Assembly (NCBI GenBank): GCA_938008575.1
Contig: CALLKB010000130.1
Location: 1-15,375 of the forward strand
Direction of reading: 5' to 3'
Source of the DNA: an uncultured Cytophagaceae bacterium
GTDB lineage: Bacteria > Bacteroidota > Bacteroidia > Cytophagales > Spirosomataceae
DNA: 15,375 bases
Shown here: piece by piece, positions 1-7,890 of the stretch
Numbering within the stretch: position 1 is the stretch's first letter
Layout of the letters: the number at the start of each line of letters is the position of its first letter
Position numbers and translations under genes: made by a program
Notes under the pieces: generated by a model
Told to the model about the DNA's origin: nothing
Databases searched by the model: none
What the model saw: only the letters and a program-made list of their open reading frames with translations

Positions 1-1657
1 ATATTTCGGGTTCTAGCGCATAGGATACCATCTTATCGAATTCTTCCACTTGTGGATTCATCACCATGATAGGTGTATAAATTCCATTATTTCGTAGATG
101 GACGCCCTCGTCAGTATAAGCAACGGTTAAGTATTCGATTCCCTGTGTTTGGAGTATTTTGGCTATTTCTACCGCACCTGCACCATAGGCCTGTGCTTTC
201 ACCATGCCCATAATTTTGGTATTGTTACCGATGACTCCTCGGTAATAGCTTAAATTGTGTTGTAGGGCATCTAAATTGATTTCCAATTGGGTGCAATGGG
301 TTTTGGTTTCCAATGCATTGACAATCTTCTCAAAGGCAAATTTTCGGGCACCTTTCAATAAGATTACAGAATCATGTAAACTTGTTAAATCCCCTGATTC
401 GATGAGAGATTCCGCCGTTGGATAGGTATGGATTTGTTTGAAATGGTGCTTGTTGCGTTCTATTTGAATCCCTATCCCAATGATTTTTTCAACCTTTTGG
501 TTTTCAATTAATTGGGCTATCTGCCGATAAAGTTCATCCTCTGCTATGCCAGTTTCAATAAAATCACTAATGATTAAAACTTTCTTTTTCTCTTCGTAGC
601 GTTTATAAAGTGGAAGGGCCAATTTAAGTCCATCCAAGTCGTTGTTATAGGAATCATCAATCAGTTGGTTATTCCGCACACCCTCTTTGATTTCTAAGCG
701 CATGGAAATGGGTTTGATTCCCATAGCTGCCATGGTAAGTTCTTCGTTGCTCATACCTAACACATGGGCCTGTATGAGGCAATGGCTTAGGTTTTCTAAT
801 GAAGCATCATCATGTAAATGGCTCTGTATGCTTAGAAATGGTTCTGATTGATTTCGTTTTTGGAATTTTAATTGACTGATTTTACCTGTTATTTTCCAAT
901 ATACGTAGATAGATTGGTTGGGGTCGGTTGTACTCCAACTAATTAGCTCGCATTGCGGATTGTATTTCTGCATGGTCGCTATCACAATAGCGGAAGTAGC
1001 AGGTGTAGCCCGGTAAATGAGCTTTTTGGAATGGCGGAAAAGTTTTAGTTTTTCTTCCAATTTCTCGGCTTCAGTGGCAAAGTTCTTTCCGTGTGCCTCT
1101 CCAATATGTGTTAGGATGCCGAATTCGGGCCGAATGATGGATGCTAAGCGATCCATTTCTTGCTTCTGCGAAATACCTGCTTCGAAAATCCCGAGTTCAT
1201 GTTGGGCTTTTATGCCCCATACAGAAAGTGGGACTCCAATTTGTGAATTGAAGCTCTTTGGACTTCTTACAACTTGGAATTTATGCTTCGTTAATGTATA
1301 TAACCATTCCTTGCAGGTGGTTTTACCATTTGACCCCGTAATGCCCACAATAGGAAGTCCAAACGACATCCGATGTAAATGCGCAATATGTTGTAAGGTT
1401 TCAATGCAATTTGTGACAACCCAGATGGATGTGTTGGTCCAACTTTTAGCTTTTTCTGCCAAAGGGCCATTCCAAGCCGATTTTTCTACGATAAATTCTC
1501 GGACACCTTTGTGGTACAATGATTCAACGTATTGATGCCCATCGTGATGCAAACCCCTGACAGCGAAAAAAGCCGTGTCTTGGGGTTCATAGATTTGCCG
1601 ACTGTCTAAACTGATGTAAGTCGATTTTAACTGAACGGGTTCGTTGGGGTAAATCAT
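1..1657 (-). CDS. murF-alr: Bifunctional MurF / alanine racemase (5' part, cut by window edge)
   Basis: Reading the minus strand from the ATG at 1657 gives 552 uninterrupted codons, open at the window edge. Residues 1-450 or so are a Mur ligase. The N-terminus resembles the MurF UDP-substrate domain (LDSR about 17-20, FFAVRG about 30-35, HDGH 38-41). A P-loop GITGSNGKTT lies at 105-114, SFNSQIGVPL at 135-144 and GEAH at 187-190. From about 460 an alanine racemase begins, with MVKAQAYGAG containing the presumed PLP lysine K487. MurF adds D-Ala-D-Ala to the UDP-MurNAc-tripeptide in the cytoplasm, and Alr makes the D-alanine for it. This fusion is common in Bacteroidota and usually about 800 residues, so roughly a third is missing here. 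It starts 28 bases beyond the pgk terminator; I see no convincing promoter of its own in that gap, so terminator read-through may contribute to its expression. Confidence 0.93.
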   Translation of the reverse strand, partial: MIYPNEPVQLKSTYISLDSRQIYEPQDTAFFAVRGLHHDGHQYVESLYHKGVREFIVEKSAWNGPLAEKAKSWTNTSIWVVTNCIETLQHIAHLHRMSFGLPIVGITGSNGKTTCKEWLYTLTKHKFQVVRSPKSFNSQIGVPLSVWGIKAQHELGIFEAGISQKQEMDRLASIIRPEFGILTHIGEAHGKNFATEAEKLEEKLKLFRHSKKLIYRATPATSAIVIATMQKYNPQCELISWSTTDPNQSIYVYWKITGKISQLKFQKRNQSEPFLSIQSHLHDDASLENLSHCLIQAHVLGMSNEELTMAAMGIKPISMRLEIKEGVRNNQLIDDSYNNDLDGLKLALPLYKRYEEKKKVLIISDFIETGIAEDELYRQIAQLIENQKVEKIIGIGIQIERNKHHFKQIHTYPTAESLIESGDLTSLHDSVILLKGARKFAFEKIVNALETKTHCTQLEINLDALQHNLSYYRGVIGNNTKIMGMVKAQAYGAGAVEIAKILQTQGIEYLTVAYTDEGVHLRNNGIYTPIMVMNPQVEEFDKMVSYALEPEI

Positions 1658-1688
1658 AGTTGCACATTGACCAAAAGACTAAAATACA

Positions 1689-1717
1689 AAAAGGCGAGGA
1701 AAAACTCCTCGCCTTTT
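1689..1717 (-). terminator. Rho-independent terminator after pgk
   Basis: An 8-bp perfect stem, GGCGAGGA (1693-1700) with TCCTCGCC (1706-1713), has a 5-nt loop and is flanked by A and T runs. On the minus strand the hairpin is followed by TTTTTGTATTTT, so it fits termination of pgk, whose stop is at 1739-1741. The flanking runs make it weakly symmetrical, but no plus-strand gene ends here. Confidence 0.85.
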
Positions 1718-1738
1718 AAAATTTATACGTATTGGCAA

Positions 1739-2929
1739 TTATGCTTCTAGCGCCGCTACACCTGGTAAAACTTTACCTTCCATGTATTCCAATAATGCGC
1801 CACCACCCGTAGACACATAGGATACGCGATCTCCGTAACCTGCGTTATTTACCGCTGATGCTGAATCTCCACCACCAATTAACGAGAATGCACCATTTTC
1901 TTCGGTCGCTTTTACAACCGCATCTGCAATGGCATTTGTACCAATCGCAAAGTTCGGAAATTCAAAAACCCCCATAGGACCGTTCCAAAGGATCGTCTTC
2001 GATTTTGCGATGACATCTTGGAATAATTTTACCGATTCAGGACCGATATCTAAACCTTCCCAACCGTCAGGAATCTCACCACGACTAACTGTTTGACGGT
2101 TAGCATTGTTATTGAAATCATCTGCACAAACATTGTCAACTGGCATGATTAAATTAACTCCTTTGGCTTTTGCCTTTTCGATTAATTCTTTCGCTAATTC
2201 AACTTTATCAGGCTCTGAGATTGATTTACCAATTTTACCACCTTCTGCTAACGAGAATGTGTATGTCATTCCACCACCGATGATCAAGTTATCAACCTTG
2301 TCCAATAAACGTTCGATGATTAAGATTTTATCTGAGATTTTTGAACCTCCCATGATTGCCGTGAATGGACGCTCTGAATATTCAAGAATCTTCTGTGCGT
2401 TTTCAAGTTCAGCTTGCATGACATATCCTGCAACTTTCTCTGTAAAGAACTTACCCATAACGGCTGTTGAAGCATGTGCACGGTGTGCTGTACCAAATGC
2501 ATCATTCACCCAAACATTTCCTAAACGAGCTAATTTTTGCGCAAAACCTTCGTCACCTTTTTCTTCTTCTTTGTAGAAACGTAAGTTTTCCAACAATAAG
2601 ATTTCTCCTGGTTGAAGTGATGCTGCTAATTCAACGGCATCGTCTCCAATGCAATCGGTTGCAAATTTTACTTTTACTCCGAATACCAAAGATAGGGGAG
2701 TAACTAAGTGTTTCAATGAGTATTTCTCTGTTGGACCATCTTTCGGTCTTCCCAAATGTGACATCAAAATTGCCGAACCACCATCAGAAAGTATCTTCTG
2801 AATCGTAGGAATGGTTGCTTTGATACGCGTATCATCTGTAATTTCAAATCGCTCATTAAGAGGTACGTTGAAGTCAACACGAACTAATGCTTTTTTGCCA
2901 GCAAAGTTGAAATTTGAAACCGTTTGCAT
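1739..2929 (-). CDS. pgk: Phosphoglycerate kinase
   Basis: This encodes 396 residues, the usual length for the family, with motifs in the expected order: RVDFNVPLN at 17-25, SHLGRPK at 57-63, WNGPMGVFE in the C-terminal domain, the nucleotide-binding GGGDS at 352-356 and [10 protein letters not shown] at 373-382. It transfers phosphate between 1,3-bisphosphoglycerate and ADP in cytoplasmic glycolysis and gluconeogenesis. I chose the ATG at 2929. The same frame extends to a TTG at 2968, but the extra 13 residues have no family counterpart, while MQTVSNFNF matches typical starts and follows an A-rich leader (ACAAAATTT). It is a single-gene unit with a predicted promoter at 2981-2988 and a strong terminator just after the stop. 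Confidence 0.97.
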   Translation of the reverse strand: MQTVSNFNFAGKKALVRVDFNVPLNERFEITDDTRIKATIPTIQKILSDGGSAILMSHLGRPKDGPTEKYSLKHLVTPLSLVFGVKVKFATDCIGDDAVELAASLQPGEILLLENLRFYKEEEKGDEGFAQKLARLGNVWVNDAFGTAHRAHASTAVMGKFFTEKVAGYVMQAELENAQKILEYSERPFTAIMGGSKISDKILIIERLLDKVDNLIIGGGMTYTFSLAEGGKIGKSISEPDKVELAKELIEKAKAKGVNLIMPVDNVCADDFNNNANRQTVSRGEIPDGWEGLDIGPESVKLFQDVIAKSKTILWNGPMGVFEFPNFAIGTNAIADAVVKATEENGAFSLIGGGDSASAVNNAGYGDRVSYVSTGGGALLEYMEGKVLPGVAALEA

Positions 2930-2980
2930 AAATTTTGTTTCGTTAGAGTGGTGTGATATGCCCAACAAATATTAGGCCTA

Positions 2981-2988
2981 CAAATATA
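2981..2988 (-). promoter_or_regulatory. Predicted pgk promoter, -7 box
   Basis: The minus strand reads TATATTTG, a perfect match to the Bacteroidota -7 consensus TAnnTTTG. It lies about 52 bases upstream of the pgk ATG, giving a predicted leader of roughly 45 nt. The -33 element is weak: only a T-run lies about 20 bases further upstream. Confidence 0.5.
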
Positions 2989-3035
2989 ACATCATTTCTG
3001 AAATTGTTGAAAAAATCTAATTTTCTGTTGAAAAT

Positions 3036-3068
3036 TTTGAAATTTATACTCAAATAGTCCTATTTTAG
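3036..3068 (+). promoter_or_regulatory. Possible promoter of the FAN1-like gene
   Basis: TTTG at 3036-3039 is followed, after 21 bases, by TATTTTAG at 3061-3068, a 6-of-8 or 7-of-8 type match to TAnnTTTG depending on how the last bases are aligned. It lies 23 bases before the ATG at 3092 in a very AT-rich divergent region shared with pgk. The AT richness makes chance matches likely. Confidence 0.25.
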
Positions 3069-3091
3069 GGTAAAATTTATTCGCAAAATTC

Positions 3092-4729
3092 ATGGAGAGC
3101 GCTGAACCTTCCAATTTTTCTCCAACTTATTATTGGGATTACTTTCAATATGTTTTGCGATATGTGGATAAGCATTATAAAAATTTGCTAAATCCTTCCG
3201 AATCCGAATTTATTACTTCCTTTCATTCCCTTTCTTTTGGTGGACAATGCCTCTACCTTCGCTTGTCGGGAAGGAGTGTCACTTGGTTTAATCGATCACA
3301 ATTAAACTATGCCGAAATCGATTCCATGGATTTGGTTATTGAAGAATTGATTTCCAAAGGCTTTATCGGTGAATATAACGAAGTCGTTTATACCCCTGCA
3401 ATTTTGCATGTAATGACAAAGCAAGCCTGTGTTAATCTCATTAAAGATATTTCAACAAGTAAAGAATCGTTCAAAGCTTTATCCAAGCAGGCTTTGGTGG
3501 ATTTGTTAGTCGGCCAACCACTGAGCCAATCCTTTCAAACAAGTGATTGGATAAAACCCTTGCAATTGGAAATGTATCATTTCTGTTCATTTCTATTTTT
3601 TGGTAGTAAGAATCGGGATTTGAAGGAATTTGTGGTCAGGGATTTAGGGCACCGACAATACGTTGAGGTCGCTGAAGATGATTTTCAACCCTATTTTACC
3701 ACTCGGAAAGAAATTGATGACAAGTGGCAGTTGAGTCTTTGGCGCGAATGGTTTTATGAGCAACAGGATCAATTGGATCCGGGCCATTTGAAAGCGTCGT
3801 TATTCGAGTCCATTATTCCGATGGCCCATGATTTGTCGGAATTAGCGATTCCTGCCTATGAGCGCTTATTGTTTCAAGTGGGTCGTTTTCTAGAAAGGCA
3901 AAACTATTTGCCGGATGCCTTAGAAGTTTTTGAGTTGGCAGGTTCCGCCCAAGCATTGGAGCGGCGGGTGCGTATTTTGGCCAAATTAAAACGCTTGGAT
4001 GAAGCCATTCAATGGGCTGAATTTGGTCAATTGCATGTGGAGAACCCGACTGAATTACACTTTTTTCAAGATTTTTTAGCTCGGCAGGCATCGAAAAAAC
4101 AAGTCAAACAGGTGACAGGCCGATTGAAAAAGGCGGCGAAAATTGAAATTGATGGTTCCTATCAGGGTAGCGTGGAACAGGGGCTCATTGATTATTATGC
4201 AGAGCAGGGCTATTATTCTGTATTTTCCGAAAATGGAGTTTGGAAGAATATTTTAGGTTTGCTCACTTGGGAATTAATTTTCACAGATCGCAGCGTAGGT
4301 TTTCATCATCCCTTTCAATATGCCCCTACCATTGATTTTACGCAAGTAAATCCGGAAAGGTTCTCGGAATTAATGGATTTACTCCATGATCGTTCGCAGG
4401 TTTTAGCGCACATGCGTAGTGTCGCCGAGCAGCATCAGGGTGTTATTAATCCTTTGGTGGATTGGGTGTATTTCAATTGGGAGTTAATAGAACGTGTATT
4501 GGAATGTGTGGAGGTCAATGCGCTCCAACAAGTCCTAACACTCATGTGGTCACGTTTATCTACGCATGCGAAAGGTTTTCCTGATTTATTTATCAAACGT
4601 GGCGACGAATACGCTTTTGTTGAAGTGAAGTCTCCCAACGATCATTTATCGGCTATACAGCATTTTTGGCATGATTCTTTTGCAGAATTGGGTATCCCGG
4701 TTTCATTGATTCGCGTTGTTTGGAAATAA
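3092..4729 (+). CDS. FAN1-like VRR-NUC domain nuclease
   Basis: The 545 residues resemble bacterial homologues of the eukaryotic Fanconi-associated nuclease FAN1, a structure-specific 5' flap endonuclease and 5' exonuclease that acts on interstrand crosslinks. The N-terminal half contains FLFFGSKNRDLKEFVVRDLG and an FTTRKEID stretch like FAN1's DNA-binding part. The middle (about 250-350) is helical and TPR-like. The nuclease region begins at VEQGLIDYYAEQGY with candidate metal ligand E362, followed by NILGLLTWELIF. The VRR-NUC core is GFPDLF (D498), then FVEVKSPND (E511, K513), then the helix IQHFW. All the PD-(D/E)XK residues I would expect are present, so it should be active. Length fits bacterial FAN1 at about 550. 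It sits alone, divergent from pgk and 121 bases before raiA, with no repair genes beside it. The biochemical role is inferred from the family. Confidence 0.85.
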   Translation: MESAEPSNFSPTYYWDYFQYVLRYVDKHYKNLLNPSESEFITSFHSLSFGGQCLYLRLSGRSVTWFNRSQLNYAEIDSMDLVIEELISKGFIGEYNEVVYTPAILHVMTKQACVNLIKDISTSKESFKALSKQALVDLLVGQPLSQSFQTSDWIKPLQLEMYHFCSFLFFGSKNRDLKEFVVRDLGHRQYVEVAEDDFQPYFTTRKEIDDKWQLSLWREWFYEQQDQLDPGHLKASLFESIIPMAHDLSELAIPAYERLLFQVGRFLERQNYLPDALEVFELAGSAQALERRVRILAKLKRLDEAIQWAEFGQLHVENPTELHFFQDFLARQASKKQVKQVTGRLKKAAKIEIDGSYQGSVEQGLIDYYAEQGYYSVFSENGVWKNILGLLTWELIFTDRSVGFHHPFQYAPTIDFTQVNPERFSELMDLLHDRSQVLAHMRSVAEQHQGVINPLVDWVYFNWELIERVLECVEVNALQQVLTLMWSRLSTHAKGFPDLFIKRGDEYAFVEVKSPNDHLSAIQHFWHDSFAELGIPVSLIRVVWK

Positions 4730-4744
4730 ATTTTTGTTAATTGC

Positions 4745-4775
4745 TTGACAAGCTTTCGAAAAAAATATACCTTTT
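4745..4775 (+). promoter_or_regulatory. Predicted raiA promoter
   Basis: TTGACA at 4745-4750 is followed by TACCTTTT at 4768-4775, a 7-of-8 match to TAnnTTTG. The gap from TTG to the -7 box is 20 bases, a good Bacteroidota spacing. The predicted transcript would carry a leader of about 70 nt, which contains a small possible hairpin, GCTTTG (4807-4812) with CAAAGC (4823-4828). Confidence 0.45.
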
Positions 4776-4850
4776 CAATGAATCTAAAACGTTCTGTTTT
4801 TCGGTGGCTTTGCTAAGATTCCCAAAGCATCTATTCACCCTTTAAATTTA

Positions 4851-5189
4851 ATGATTATGAAAGTGCAAGTACACGCCATTCACTTCAGTGCTGATCGTAA
4901 ATTGTTGGATAGCATTCAAGCTAAGTTGAATAAATTAGAAACTTTTTATGATCGAATAACCGGAGGCGAAGTATTTTTAAAATTAGCCAAAGGCGAAGGT
5001 AAAATGCGCGAAAAAATGTTGGAAATTAAGATTGCCGTGCCGGGTGCTATTTTGTTTGTTAAAGAAACCGCACGCTCGTTTGAAGAAGCCTTGGATTTAG
5101 CATTGAATGCTCTAGCTGAACAAATCAAACGGTTCAAATCTAAAATCAATCAAGTCAAAACGGATAAGCTCAGTCTTTCCATCGAATAA
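4851..5189 (+). CDS. raiA: Ribosome hibernation-promoting factor, HPF/RaiA (YfiA) family
   Basis: This is a 112-residue protein of the short HPF/RaiA type. It has the family layout of a beta strand at the start (KVQVHAIHF), the helix ADRKLLDSIQAKLNKLETFY, the strand GEVFLKL, and a second helix with SFEEALDLALNALAEQIKR, ending in a basic tail. Such proteins bind the 30S decoding region and hold ribosomes inactive in stationary phase or starvation. It lacks the C-terminal dimerisation domain of long HPF. Two in-frame ATGs compete: 4851 (MIMKVQ) and 4857 (MKVQ). Homologues usually begin MKVQ, so 4857 (110 residues) is equally possible. The gene appears monocistronic, with its own predicted promoter and a strong bidirectional terminator directly after it. 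Confidence 0.93.
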   Translation: MIMKVQVHAIHFSADRKLLDSIQAKLNKLETFYDRITGGEVFLKLAKGEGKMREKMLEIKIAVPGAILFVKETARSFEEALDLALNALAEQIKRFKSKINQVKTDKLSLSIE

Positions 5190-5193
5190 AATG

Positions 5194-5223
5194 AAAAAGC
5201 GCCCCAATCGGGGCGCTTTTTTT
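5194..5223. terminator. Bidirectional terminator between raiA and the AAA+ gene
   Basis: A perfect GC-rich stem, AGCGCCCC (5198-5205) with GGGGCGCT (5210-5217), has an AATC loop. A runs precede it and seven Ts follow on the plus strand. On the minus strand it is followed by TTTTTCATTTT. It lies 4 bases after the raiA stop and 1 base after the stop of the convergent AAA+ gene, so one hairpin serves both. Confidence 0.92.
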
Positions 5224-5224
5224 G

Positions 5225-6664
5225 TTACAGTATTCCTAGTAAATCTTTAAACTGGAATCCATCTTGCAGACGTTCTTTGCCCAATTTGTGATGTTCCGCT
5301 AGGGCCCACAGTACAAACTCCCCAACAAAATATCGATCCTTCGCAGAGGTCTCTGGTTGGTATTTCGAAACCAATGCCTTCAGCGGTTTTAATTCGTCTA
5401 AAGTTGACTGGTAATCTTTGTCCGTTGATTCATCATATAACACAATGCCTCCATCGGAAAATACTGCCTCTAGCAAGTTACTGTAAGGACTATCTTCGAT
5501 TTTCTTGCTTAGCTTTTCGATTTTAGGAAATAAGCCTGGAAGGAATGTTTTGATGGCTTGCCCAATCAGTTGTTCGGCAACAAATGCTGCACCTTCTTGT
5601 TCGCCTTCATAAACTAATTCCACCTTTCCTGTGATAGCTGGGATAATACCCATAAAATCGGCTAAACGAACTGTGGTATGTTTTTCCTTATTGAGCAATG
5701 CGCGTCGTTCGGCGGTGCTGACTAAGCTCTCCAACATAGAAATGCTCATACGAGCACTCACTCCACTTTTATGGTCAATGTACTCGCTTTGTCGGGCTTC
5801 AAAGATGATTTGCTCCAACAAATCATATGCTAAATTTGGGATATATACACGATCGCTTTGTGCAACATTGATGCGTGCCTCTTGGCTTGAAATCTTCCGA
5901 GCAATTGCGATGCTCTCTGGATAATGAGTTAAAATTTGAGATCCAATCCGGTCTTTCAAGGGTGTCACAATGCTTCCTCTGTTTGTATAATCTTCCGGAT
6001 TCGCTGTGAAGATGAATTGTACATCAAGCGGTAAACGCAATTTGAATCCACGGATTTGAATGTCACCTTCTTGTAAAATATTGAATAGGGCAACTTGGAT
6101 ACGTGCTTGTAAATCAGGGATTTCATTGATGACGAAAATACAACGATTCGCCCGTGGAATCATACCGAAATGAATGACCCTGTCATCCGCATAGGAAAGT
6201 TTTAAATTGGCCGCCTTGATCGGATCCACATCGCCAATTAAATCAGCAACGGTTACATCAGGTGTTGCTAATTTCTCCGCAAAACGATCATTTCGATGTA
6301 GCCAAGCGATGGGTGTTTGGTCGCCATGTTCTTCAATCAAATTGATGGCAAAGCGGGAGATGGGATTTAAGGGGTCATCATTGATTTCAGAACCTGCTAC
6401 ATAGGGAATATATTCATCTAACAGATTCATCATTAAACGAGCCAAACGTGTTTTTGCTTGACCACGTAATCCCAACAAGTTAATGTTATGACGCGATAAG
6501 ATCGCGCGTTCTAACTCAGGAATGACCGAATTTTCAAATCCATGTACACCCTCAAATACCGTCGTTCCGGCCTCCATGTGCTTGATGAGATTATCGCGTA
6601 ATTCATCTTTGATGGATTTACTTTGGTAGCCTGAAGCCTTTAATTCTCCTAAATTCTTAATCAT
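5225..6664 (-). CDS. ChlI/MoxR-like AAA+ ATPase
   Basis: This 479-residue AAA+ ATPase resembles magnesium chelatase subunit I (ChlI) and MoxR proteins. Walker A is GLRGQAKT (65-72), Walker B is FVINE (177-181) with Asn in place of the usual Asp, sensor 1 is around N222 in TANPEDYTNRG, and the arginine finger candidate is R239 in LKDR. The Asn in Walker B and the QIRGFKLRLPLDV stretch are, as I recall, usual in this particular ChlI-like subfamily, so I do not read it as inactivation. It starts one base after the stop of the VWA gene (TAA-G-ATG), so the two are surely cotranscribed and probably act as an ATPase/VWA pair, as in RavA-ViaA or ChlI-ChlD. Nothing here points to real magnesium chelatase in (bacterio)chlorophyll synthesis. 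The substrate is unknown. Confidence 0.88.
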   Translation of the reverse strand: MIKNLGELKASGYQSKSIKDELRDNLIKHMEAGTTVFEGVHGFENSVIPELERAILSRHNINLLGLRGQAKTRLARLMMNLLDEYIPYVAGSEINDDPLNPISRFAINLIEEHGDQTPIAWLHRNDRFAEKLATPDVTVADLIGDVDPIKAANLKLSYADDRVIHFGMIPRANRCIFVINEIPDLQARIQVALFNILQEGDIQIRGFKLRLPLDVQFIFTANPEDYTNRGSIVTPLKDRIGSQILTHYPESIAIARKISSQEARINVAQSDRVYIPNLAYDLLEQIIFEARQSEYIDHKSGVSARMSISMLESLVSTAERRALLNKEKHTTVRLADFMGIIPAITGKVELVYEGEQEGAAFVAEQLIGQAIKTFLPGLFPKIEKLSKKIEDSPYSNLLEAVFSDGGIVLYDESTDKDYQSTLDELKPLKALVSKYQPETSAKDRYFVGEFVLWALAEHHKLGKERLQDGFQFKDLLGIL

Positions 6665-6665
6665 C

Positions 6666-7784
6666 TTATTTGAGTCTTTTCTTTCTATTCGTTTCGTAAT
6701 CTTGAAATATCATTTCCCCTAAGCCACGAAGGCCCGTGTAAAACGCTTTTCCTTGGTTGGCTTCCGTGAATTTATCCACAAATTGTTGGAGATACGGATC
6801 CCTTGCAATCATAAATGTCGTAATGGGAATATGTAATTTTCTAGCCTGCGCCGCCTGGGTGTAACATTTCTCCGTCACGTAGGGATCAAGGCCGTTGCTA
6901 TTCATGTAATAGGTGCCATCCTTTTCACGCACGCAGCTCGGTTTCCCGTCGGTAATCATAAATATCTGTTTATTGGTATTTCGCTTGCGTCGTAAAATAT
7001 CCATGGCCAACTGCAATCCTGCGACGGTATTAGTGTGGTAAGGTCCTACTTTTAGGTAGGGGATATCTTTGATGGAAATGCTCCACGCATCGTTGCCGAA
7101 TACGAGTATATCAATGGTGTCTTTCGGATAGCGGGTAGTGATTAATTCAGCCAAAGCCATCGCCACTTTTTTTGCGGGAGTAATCCGATCTTCACCATAT
7201 AAAATCATCGAGTGGCTGATATCAATCATCAAAACCGTACTCATTTGAGATTTATATTGCGTGTCTTCAACGACTAAATCATCTTCCGTTAATTCAAATT
7301 CTCCAATTCCGTGGTTGATTTGCGCGTTTTTAAGGCTTTCAGTCAGGGATATTTTTTCTAAGCTGTCTCCAAAGTGATAGGACCGGAATTCGCCAGTCAA
7401 CTCATCGCCTTGGCCTGATGCTTTGGTTTTGTGATTTCCTGCGCCACTTTTATTAAGGTTGCCGAAGATATTTTCTAGGGCCGTTTGTCGGATCGCTCGT
7501 TCGGTTTTAGCCGTAATGCCTATTCCAGAACCCCCATTTTCGTCGATTTCTTCGCGGATATAGCCTTTGGCTTTTAAGTCTTCGATGAAATCTTCAATCG
7601 TGTAATTTTCATCCGTTAATTCATACTCTTTATCCAATTCACGCAGCCATTCGATGGCTTCATCAAAATCGCCGGAAGTATGGGTGATGAGTTCTTTGAA
7701 AATTCCGAAGAGCTTATCAAAAGGCGAAACGCTTTTTTCTTCGAATTCTTTGAAATAAAAACCTTTTTTGCCCGTTGTGCTCAT
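6666..7784 (-). CDS. VWA-domain protein, partner of the AAA+ ATPase
   Basis: The 372-residue protein has an acidic, helical N-terminal half and a C-terminal von Willebrand A domain from about 180. The metal-binding MIDAS residues are all present: DISHS at 188-192, a threonine in TNT (251-253), and D279 in MITDGKPS. I see no signal peptide or membrane segment, so it should be cytoplasmic, unlike BatA/BatB-type VWA proteins. Gly/Ser-rich linkers occur at about 84-89 and 112-126. Together with the ATPase encoded one base downstream it likely forms a MoxR/VWA-type machine that remodels or inserts metal into some target, but the target cannot be read from this locus. The ATG at 7784 follows the A-rich leader AAGAAGAAC. 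The gene is first in the pair, which suggests a designed stoichiometry, though this is inference. Confidence 0.87.
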   Translation of the reverse strand: MSTTGKKGFYFKEFEEKSVSPFDKLFGIFKELITHTSGDFDEAIEWLRELDKEYELTDENYTIEDFIEDLKAKGYIREEIDENGGSGIGITAKTERAIRQTALENIFGNLNKSGAGNHKTKASGQGDELTGEFRSYHFGDSLEKISLTESLKNAQINHGIGEFELTEDDLVVEDTQYKSQMSTVLMIDISHSMILYGEDRITPAKKVAMALAELITTRYPKDTIDILVFGNDAWSISIKDIPYLKVGPYHTNTVAGLQLAMDILRRKRNTNKQIFMITDGKPSCVREKDGTYYMNSNGLDPYVTEKCYTQAAQARKLHIPITTFMIARDPYLQQFVDKFTEANQGKAFYTGLRGLGEMIFQDYETNRKKRLK

Positions 7785-7827
7785 GTTCTTCTTAACTCAA
7801 TAACGCCTAAATTTGTTCAAATAAAGC

Positions 7828-7835
7828 CAAATTTA
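7828..7835 (-). promoter_or_regulatory. Predicted promoter (-7 box) of the VWA/AAA+ pair
   Basis: The minus strand reads TAAATTTG, a perfect TAnnTTTG match, 43 bases upstream of the VWA ATG and just beyond the metK terminator. No good TTG lies at the expected -33 position, which falls inside the terminator hairpin. It is identical to the -7 boxes proposed for metK and ytxJ. Confidence 0.4.
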
Positions 7836-7841
7836 TGTCAT

Positions 7842-7873
7842 AAAAAAAGGTGCTCTTTGGGGGAGCACCTTTT
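7842..7873 (-). terminator. Rho-independent terminator after metK
   Basis: GGTGCTC (7849-7855) pairs with GAGCACC (7863-7869) around a 7-nt loop. The stem can be extended by A-T pairs to 7845-7873. On the minus strand it ends in seven Ts. It lies about 18 bases after the metK stop, separating metK from the downstream VWA/AAA+ pair. Confidence 0.88.
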
Positions 7874-7890
7874 CCTTATCGATTTGGAGA

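Noticed and set aside
1017..1535. 172-codon plus-strand frame
   Set aside because: It lies wholly antisense to the murF part of murF-alr, whose motifs are clear, and its own translation resembles no protein.
2106..2576. 156-codon plus-strand frame
   Set aside because: Antisense shadow of pgk, which is certain over the same bases.
2930..2968. TTG-initiated extension of pgk by 13 residues
   Set aside because: The extra residues are not family-like, and the ATG at 2929 has an A-rich leader and a conserved N-terminus. The extension would also begin right at the predicted transcription start.
5225..7784. True magnesium chelatase for chlorophyll synthesis
   Set aside because: No chlH-like gene or pigment-synthesis neighbours of that pathway are present, and the ATPase resembles a ChlI-like subfamily found widely in non-phototrophs.
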